This document shows, one piece after another, positions 6,801 through 11,217 of a DNA stretch of 11,217 nt. Below the pieces are notes generated by a model that did not search any database, had not been told where the DNA came from, and saw only the letters and a list, made by a program, of their open reading frames with translations. The translations under genes were made by a program, and so were the position numbers. The DNA lies in the NCBI GenBank assembly GCA_002729015.1, contig PBVO01000061.1, forward strand, positions 36,562 to 47,778, given 5' to 3'. Origin of the DNA: Candidatus Poribacteria bacterium. GTDB taxonomy: Bacteria > Poribacteria > WGA-4E > UBA9662. Positions within the stretch are counted from its first letter, which is position 1. Every line of letters begins with the position of its first letter.

Positions 6801-9269
6801 CGGTGCCCAGCGAGGTTGGGTTTCATTTGCAAAACTCTGTCTCAATAATTGTTCTGTAGTTTCGTCAGACTGATCCACGTCGATCAACAAAATATCCCAG
6901 TTTCCGGCTCGATTTGATTGAAAAGCTATTCTAACCATATCAGGAGACCACGACGGAAACGTATCGTGATAATCATTTCGAGTTAACTGGTGATAAGTTA
7001 TCTGTGGAGAGGTCAATTGAGCAAGGAAAATTTCATCGTTACCATTGTGTGTGATAGTAACGGCTAGTTGATCTCCTGTTGGAGACCAACTAGCCGTACG
7101 AGCAGGCCGATCTAATTGACGGCGTAAGTCTGATCCATCGATATTGACAGACCAAATTTCCCAGTCTAATTGAGTCGAGTCTGATTGAGGTCGCTTAGAT
7201 TGAAATGTAACTACCTCTCCGTTGGGATGCCAAGATGGGTGCAAATCAATCCACTGGTCTTTGGTTAGTCGTGATCTTTGACCAGAATCTAACTCTAGAA
7301 TCCAAATATCTACTGATCCTGCGGCATTACTTGAGAAAGCAATAAATTCTCCATTCGGAGACCAAGCAGGCGTATAGTCAGATACATCAGTTTGGTTTGA
7401 TGTTACTTGATAACTTACCCCCCCCGAAATAGGTAAAGGTTGATGGTTATCAATGATTACCAAAGACTGAATACTAGTTTGGTTTTGAACAGCATCAACC
7501 GCTGTTAGAGACAAAGTATAAATTCCATCCAAGCCCGTTGTATCCCAGACGTAAATTTGTTCGTGTTCAAACGGAGTTCGGATAGGTGGTCCCAAATTTT
7601 TCCAACTATCTGACAAACTTGGCAGACGTCCATTTCCCAAGCGCAGTTGGAAATTGACTAGATTATCATCCAAGCAGGTAGCTGTTATTACAACCTTCGG
7701 TGAAACAATAACTGGGATTTTGTCATTTTTCGTATTATTGGCCGAAATCGATGTTGGAGTATGAAGTTGCAAGTCGGGTGGTTGGTAATCGACATAAATA
7801 GGCTCCGATGTAGGGGAAAATTGGCTTCGATTACCAACAGAATCAGCTGCTTGAATTTGAATTCTATAAGATTTGTTATTTACTAGTGGTTGGTAATCAT
7901 AACGTGGCAAATCTATTTGGCTAATTTCCTCAAACTTAGCCTGATCAATAGAAACCCAAACATGGTATATAACAGATTCAGGTCCCTTATCCCAAATGAA
8001 AGTTACATTCTGATCGTTGTCGAAACCAGATGGAGCGTCAAGGTCAACATGAATAGGACGAGATGGCTTTGGGGGTGGGGTTATATCTATACGCCGATAG
8101 AACAAGTGGTTCGGTGTTTCCAATTTTGATTCTAACCAAACTAGTTGCACTTCGTGCCGATATGAGGACACCGCTACCCATGCAGGACTTATTTCAGGTC
8201 CAAATCGATTAGGTAGAAGAAATGATTTATTACCGGACCATTTGAGGTCATAATTCGAGAAATAGAGTTCCCAGTTACCTGAACGCCCATCTCGCCAGAA
8301 TAACCATGTGCTATCACTTGATAGTGAGATTTGTGGTGAAATTGACTCAGCAGAGTTATTAGTAATCTGTTCTATTTGGTAAACGCCAGGTTGTCGAGAA
8401 TCAAAATTTTGAGCTACCCAAATATCTGCAGGGTCTAATGGTTGTAGTCGAGATTCCCAAGCTACAGAAATAAATGCTTTACCAAAACGATGTTGTTGAT
8501 AGTTACTCATAGCTACCATCGGCCGACGAGCGTGCCCAGATGATGACAATCTCCAATGGGTACTACCAACTAAACCATGGTATTGTTGGGCATAAATTTG
8601 CCCGGTAGCTTCTCGATGGTCTCGCCAAACAACAGTCGATGTCTGAAAACCAGCTGCGACATCAGGTTCCGCAGATTGCCATTGACCAGTTAAAGGTCTA
8701 GGTTTCCGCCAAGTGTTACCTTGATTATCACTAATAGTAATTTTAGCCTGAATCCCGACCAATGGATCCGAATTTTGGGTTGGAACCTGTTCCCAAACAA
8801 CGTAGATAAAATTGTTTGGGGATGTCTTAGTTGCAGAAATTCGAGGTCGCCGCCCACTGGTCGATAATGTTGACTGATTTTTCCATATCTCGCCATCATA
8901 TAAGGCAAACTTAATAGCTTGATCTTCTTGCCAAACTAAATAAAGATAACGATTATCAAGTTCTATATCTGGCTCAACACTGTCAGCAGAAGTTTGAGTT
9001 ACTCGTTGATCGATGGACCAGTTTTCTCCGGCATTTTTACTATGGCGAAAAAAAATCTCCTTTGATGCTAAACGATCATCAGACCAAACGATATATACAT
9101 CATTTGCCCACGCCTTTATAGCCGGTTGTGTAGCTGATAAGTCGGTTAACTCTAAAGTTTCCGTCCACGGTTGATCAGGCCAAACCACACTGGAAATGAA
9201 CAAGAAGATTAACGGTAGCAAACGGTTTTTGTTGTTAGTACATTCTGAGAGTGTAGATGGTTGACACAT
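3891..9269 (-). CDS. Very large exported protein: two predicted beta-propellers, FN3/Ig-like domains and a C-terminal FlgD-like domain
   Basis: A 1792-residue protein. Seen in order: a hydrophobic export segment (RLLPLIFLFISSVVW, 16-30); seven repeats of a [LIV]-[VFA]-W core (Trp62, 113, 159, 215, 271, 325, 378; spacing 46-56), several with a following D-R or E-S/R as in VWSDDR and FWRDGR, like sialidase/BNR-type blades; an FN3-like domain (about 400-495); an Ig-like stretch (about 497-607); six TolB/PD40-type repeats of the WSPNGEFIAF kind (Trp636, 680, 728, 774, 821, 871; spacing 44-50), as in a six-bladed TolB propeller; further Ig-like modules to about 1320, two of them resembling the glucodextranase B-type domain (about 1000-1085 and 1087-1172); a less clear region with another Ig-like module near 1600-1690; and at 1691-1792 a FlgD-like/sorting-type module beginning FAYPNPAT with GIYIFDL. 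Probably surface or periplasmic, binding role unknown. It starts 34 nt after the upstream gene, so co-transcription is likely. No clear ribosome site supports ATG 9269. Confidence 0.85.
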   Translation of the reverse strand: MCQPSTLSECTNNKNRLLPLIFLFISSVVWPDQPWTETLELTDLSATQPAIKAWANDVYIVWSDDRLASKEIFFRHSKNAGENWSIDQRVTQTSADSVEPDIELDNRYLYLVWQEDQAIKFALYDGEIWKNQSTLSTSGRRPRISATKTSPNNFIYVVWEQVPTQNSDPLVGIQAKITISDNQGNTWRKPRPLTGQWQSAEPDVAAGFQTSTVVWRDHREATGQIYAQQYHGLVGSTHWRLSSSGHARRPMVAMSNYQQHRFGKAFISVAWESRLQPLDPADIWVAQNFDSRQPGVYQIEQITNNSAESISPQISLSSDSTWLFWRDGRSGNWELYFSNYDLKWSGNKSFLLPNRFGPEISPAWVAVSSYRHEVQLVWLESKLETPNHLFYRRIDITPPPKPSRPIHVDLDAPSGFDNDQNVTFIWDKGPESVIYHVWVSIDQAKFEEISQIDLPRYDYQPLVNNKSYRIQIQAADSVGNRSQFSPTSEPIYVDYQPPDLQLHTPTSISANNTKNDKIPVIVSPKVVITATCLDDNLVNFQLRLGNGRLPSLSDSWKNLGPPIRTPFEHEQIYVWDTTGLDGIYTLSLTAVDAVQNQTSIQSLVIIDNHQPLPISGGVSYQVTSNQTDVSDYTPAWSPNGEFIAFSSNAAGSVDIWILELDSGQRSRLTKDQWIDLHPSWHPNGEVVTFQSKRPQSDSTQLDWEIWSVNIDGSDLRRQLDRPARTASWSPTGDQLAVTITHNGNDEIFLAQLTSPQITYHQLTRNDYHDTFPSWSPDMVRIAFQSNRAGNWDILLIDVDQSDETTEQLLRQSFANETQPRWAPNGKYLLFLTDRFGQSKAAVSTSLDPLARQAKLPSQLTPIGTPVDSACWSSTTKQLVYQSKDQLHIVPIVFPMVYVEAQIVTPYNRDIVSGKVELIGLARGPKFQEFSLHYADVSIPVRTWVPIGGRSTQPVATTSFLGQWDTRRLRGEYILRLTVTSNHPDGNQIVIDEQTVLVENHKPTLEIFSPYEGKVTDQQMINLTGKTSSDAKLYVNNDLIATETSGLFSARILLSEGSNLLHIRAISPILGTTEIYRTIIQDVQPPALELSEPNDFTISPVPYILVSGTTDSSELQIQQQSTKEEKTITIPVESDGAFSQNLGLQVGTNTIVLVAKDGFNRHSRLFRRVVYSIAKTKNPVGQLAPIDMYPPGIVDLYPSNGQILTYPKGKIVISCYLLDNVEIDPFSLIFDFDKQTFHFDPDALEGGEKDIQIANFDGNRFTFDPENGKFTYRPVQELSQGKHKLRLQVRDLEGNLSAPVSSIFTIDRQPFYASLSAIRDENHLWVHLVSNKVLKTIGNSKVTVVQSGNRKNSHRVYSIDLQLVPLEKLEPQATRQMVKRQAQEKGTNPELESLFIYQGQFRLNSQADSFDIAADFSLTSGQSLMLRRIGYYTDQNQFQSSPILPFPQKKQGYHSILVPYHIYHPKGASLTFLNPQLNLKPKLSSQSGFDSNRVLSQLQNAESRQLEIIYPVHEIKLDVTSEVFQNSSFELRIPSKKTEEILESTALFYWQKIWLPVPNVRRIKIDDQVYLVAVVEKLGSYGLLVDRNAPMIGSFQKNEQLIELTITDNGSGIDRLSVKIDEKPAVVLTSSQTNQNTNREMRFQMMDSFSGKLTYLPGNLFPGRHTLNVEAFDRAGNMAQFENVFFSQDIFDFIDPVFAYPNPATRQAQIHFQVTRLADIELTIYSVSGEKVYSTSLSNVTGSNTSLKWNCCNQNQQPVTTGIYIFDLTATNSGRSIQRSGKIAVLYPNTNDR

Positions 9270-9303
9270 AGGCCAGCGTTTAGCCAGAAATAAAATGTGA
9301 AAT

Positions 9304-10272
9304 TCAGGGAGTAGATTCGGTAGTTGGATTAACCGGAGCTGCTTGATCTAATTTAACTTGACCAGATTTTTGTATATTCACTGGTTGATCGATGTAGGTT
9401 AAGATCCGGTCAAGATCAAGAAGAACATGAGGTAAGTCCTTGACAATAATTGAGTTGGTATTAGTATCTACTACAATTGGTGTTTCATCAGTACTCAGGA
9501 ACGGTGTTATGATTGGAATAACCGATTTGGCTGAGATGTGATGAATTTTAAAAAATTCTAACTCTCGTAAGTCGAGTGTTTCGACTAAGTGGTGATTAAG
9601 CGAGTCAGTTTCAGATTTAGGGCTTACTGTAAGGTCAGGGTTGTCTGAGTTACCAGATGTGTCGGACTGTAAATTAGATTTGCCTTCTGGTGATGAAGCA
9701 ACTAATTCTAGCCGTTGTTTTTGTCCTAGTAACCAGTTTAAAGTGCGCTTCTTATGCCTCATTTGCCTTTGTAGTATACGGACTTCATCGGAGGATGGGT
9801 TAGATTTTGTTAGTTCTTCAATTCCCTTACTAGAACCTTGAATTTCGGACAGTAAAACCTGAATTCGTTCTTCGATTTGTTTTTTCGAAAGTGGAAATGG
9901 GCGTCGGGTTTGGGTGGGAAAAGATTGCTGAATTTCTCGCATCCTTTTCTGAATTGACTGCACACGGCTAATAGTTTCGGTCGTTGATTGTTGATCAGTT
10001 TTTCCCGAATCAAACAGGTTCATACTGGGCAAAGAAATGCTAGATCCAAACTGCTGACTTAACTCCTTCAATTCTCCGGATAGACGGTTGAATTCAGATT
10101 GTAAGTCGGCACGCTCTTTCTCTGATATTTGCGAACGCTGAGAGGCAACCTTTGACCCGTTTTTTTCTGAAGGTCTAGACTCAGTTGTTTCGGAATAGAC
10201 CACTGGACTACTCAACAGCCAGAAAAACAAAAATAGAACATACAGGGCTAAGGTCTGTCGCTTATCAACCAT
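9304..10272 (-). CDS. Exported coiled-coil protein with one secretin N1-type domain, no secretin barrel
   Basis: A 322-residue protein. Seen (numbered from ATG 10272): a signal peptide (basic MVDKR, hydrophobic LALYVLFLFFWLLSS, then PVVYS); Lys/Glu/Gln-rich heptad-like helices at about 50-77, 100-117 and 130-192, suggesting coiled coil; a Ser/Asp-rich linker at about 195-228; and at 239-298 a domain reading LEFFKIHHISAKSVIPII, then VVDTNTNSIIVKD, then LDRILTYIDQP, which matches the secretin/NolW N-domain pattern of GspD/PilQ ring subunits. The protein stops shortly after, so it has no outer-membrane barrel. An in-frame TTG at 10287 would add 5 residues; neither start has an obvious ribosome site. 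It is the first gene of the unit with the giant propeller protein. It could be a periplasmic ring or scaffold accessory of a secretion or pilus-like machine, but that is inference. Confidence 0.8.
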   Translation of the reverse strand: MVDKRQTLALYVLFLFFWLLSSPVVYSETTESRPSEKNGSKVASQRSQISEKERADLQSEFNRLSGELKELSQQFGSSISLPSMNLFDSGKTDQQSTTETISRVQSIQKRMREIQQSFPTQTRRPFPLSKKQIEERIQVLLSEIQGSSKGIEELTKSNPSSDEVRILQRQMRHKKRTLNWLLGQKQRLELVASSPEGKSNLQSDTSGNSDNPDLTVSPKSETDSLNHHLVETLDLRELEFFKIHHISAKSVIPIITPFLSTDETPIVVDTNTNSIIVKDLPHVLLDLDRILTYIDQPVNIQKSGQVKLDQAAPVNPTTESTP

Positions 10273-10287
10273 TTTGTCGAGGCTCAA

Positions 10288-10560
10288 TCAGAAATTTTGT
10301 TAATGTTAAGTATATCACCGACTCAACCGATCATCAATAACAGAAAGCACACAAGCGTCTTGCAATTACAGTCGGATCTTTTCCAGTTCTATAATAAAGT
10401 ACTAATTACGGACGACGTTGCATTTACAATATTATGGGATCTATCTAATAACGAAGTTTAACTAGACAAACCCAATCAATAAGAGCTTTTCATAGTCGAT
10501 TGACGACGATTTGTTGATCAATCAGCAGGTTACTTTGTTTCACAAGACTAAGATTTTTTT
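10288..10560. other. Intergenic region with the operon promoter; nothing else clear
   Basis: This 273-nt AT-rich gap separates the end of the oxidoreductase gene from the secretin-domain gene; both are on the - strand. Apart from the promoter at 10309-10337, I see only short inverted repeats (for example GATTGA/TCAATC around 10495-10525) that could be a weak terminator after the oxidoreductase gene but lack a T-run. No RNA gene or supported small gene is seen. Confidence 0.4.
10309..10337 (-). promoter_or_regulatory. Promoter of the secretin-domain/giant protein operon
   Basis: On the - strand TTGATG (-35, window 10332-10337), a 17-bp spacer and TATACT (-10, window 10309-10314) form a good sigma70-like promoter. 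The predicted start near 10302 leaves about 30 nt before ATG 10272. Confidence 0.5.
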
Positions 10561-11217
10561 CTAGTCCAGAATGCCAGTTTCCTTTAAATTAACAACCTTA
10601 CCGGTTTCAAATGAGCGGCTAGCTGCTAATGTTAACTCTAAAGTTTTTAATGAGTCCCCGTAGGTTGACCTGATCTGAGACGTGTTTCCTGTCTTTACCG
10701 CATCGATGAAAACTCGGTCTTCTTCGACATATCCACTCATATAATGTGTGTGTTCTTCAATTTTTCCTCTTCGATTGATACGTAAGTTTCCTCCCTTAGT
10801 TCCTTCATCTTTAGAGCTAGTATCGATAAAACTGAGTTCCAAAGACGGTTCAATTTCAACAACTAATCCGTCACAAAATAGTTCCAACCGTATTCGACTC
10901 CATTGTTTTAGCATACAAGCTGAAGTGATATTAACTATCACACCATTGGCAAATCGGATATTAATCATGCTCATATCATCTACGTTATGATTTTTAACCA
11001 CTTTCGTACTATCTCGAGCTGAGAAACCATGAACTGCAACTACGTCGCTGTTAACTAAATAACGGCACAAATCAAAAACATGTGTCGTCTGCTCTACGTG
11101 TTGGCCTCCGGATTGTTCTCGTATGGACCACCAAGGCGTTCCTGGAAACCCACTCATCCAATACCCCAAAGCACCAACAATTTTTTGTTCCGACAGAAGC
11201 GATTTAGCCAGATTGAT
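10561..11217 (-). CDS. Gfo/Idh/MocA-family oxidoreductase, C-terminal part (5' end outside the window)
   Basis: The frame is open to the right edge, so these 218 residues are the C-terminal two-thirds or less of an NAD(P)-dependent sugar or inositol-type dehydrogenase, typically 330-400 residues long. Seen: LLSEQKIVGALGYWMSG entering the substrate domain, PWWSIREQSGGQHVEQTTH with the GGQ-x2-EQ-x2-H motif typical of one branch of the family, FDLCRYLVNS, then the open beta-sheet part with NVDDMSMINIRFANGVIVNI and GLVVEIEP, and near the end VEEDRVFIDAVKTGN and GDSLKTLELTLAASRS. The NAD-binding Rossmann domain and the catalytic Lys region lie beyond the window. The substrate cannot be told. Its presence with rhaB and the thuA-like gene in one neighbourhood agrees with a sugar-degrading lifestyle. 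It ends in TAG. Confidence 0.88.
   Translation of the reverse strand: MNLAKSLLSEQKIVGALGYWMSGFPGTPWWSIREQSGGQHVEQTTHVFDLCRYLVNSDVVAVHGFSARDSTKVVKNHNVDDMSMINIRFANGVIVNITSACMLKQWSRIRLELFCDGLVVEIEPSLELSFIDTSSKDEGTKGGNLRINRRGKIEEHTHYMSGYVEEDRVFIDAVKTGNTSQIRSTYGDSLKTLELTLAASRSFETGKVVNLKETGILD

Noticed and set aside
4134..8129. Short + strand open frames inside the giant gene
   Set aside because: They are antisense to a continuous 1792-codon gene with recognisable repeats, and their translations look random.
10480..10560. Short inverted repeats as a terminator or regulatory RNA after the oxidoreductase gene
   Set aside because: The stems are only about 6 bp with long loops and no T-run on the correct side, so I do not call a terminator.
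1..11217. tRNA, rRNA, CRISPR array, insertion sequence or phage genes
   Set aside because: No cloverleaf-like gaps, regularly spaced direct repeats, transposase motifs or terminal inverted repeats were seen. Nearly all of the window is protein coding.

Overview
The window is ordinary-density bacterial chromosome, moderately AT-rich, with no mobile element, tRNA, rRNA or CRISPR array that I could find. The gene set is a rhamnulokinase, a ThuA-like protein, a Gfo/Idh/MocA oxidoreductase, a TlpA-type thioredoxin lipoprotein, a very large exported beta-propeller/Ig protein ending in a FlgD-like domain, and an orphan secretin N-domain protein. This fits a Gram-negative, sugar-degrading heterotroph of the Poribacteria/Latescibacteria/Planctomycetes kind. 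That placement is an inference from gene content only and is weak.

Layout. Bases 1-1478 (+) hold the end of rhaB and a thuA-like gene 8 nt behind it, closed by a strong hairpin terminator at 1495-1533. Bases 1551-2153 (-) hold a thioredoxin-fold lipoprotein. Its reading frame is open across its whole length except for one UGA at the first redox position of the CxxC motif. Bases 2216-3001 (+) encode an inositol-monophosphatase/CysQ-family phosphatase, divergent from the lipoprotein. Bases 3002-3298 (-) encode a small unrecognised Ser/Gly-rich protein. Bases 3411-3887 (+) are moaC. Bases 3891-10272 (-) form an apparent two-gene unit behind a good promoter (10309-10337): an exported coiled-coil protein with a single secretin N-type domain, then a 1792-residue protein with two predicted beta-propellers. 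Bases 10561-11217 (-) are the C-terminal part of a Gfo/Idh/MocA dehydrogenase running off the right edge.

The most important observation is the lipoprotein at 1551-2153. Reading UGA as selenocysteine gives an intact 200-residue TlpA-like protein with a U-G-S-C active site. Immediately 3' of the UGA the mRNA can form a 6-bp (plus one G-U) hairpin with a GGU apical loop that starts 18 nt after the UGA, which is the geometry expected of a bacterial SECIS. The gene also has a near-consensus promoter (TTGACA-18-TAGAAT) and a good ribosome binding site, and UGA is an ordinary stop for at least three other genes here. I therefore call it a probable selenoprotein rather than a pseudogene. A nonsense mutation or base-call error cannot be excluded from sequence alone, and no selA/selB/selC/selD gene lies in the window.

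The sugar genes at both ends (rhaB, thuA, Gfo/Idh/MocA) suggest carbohydrate catabolism. The central genes (phosphatase, moaC, propeller operon) show no obvious shared pathway.
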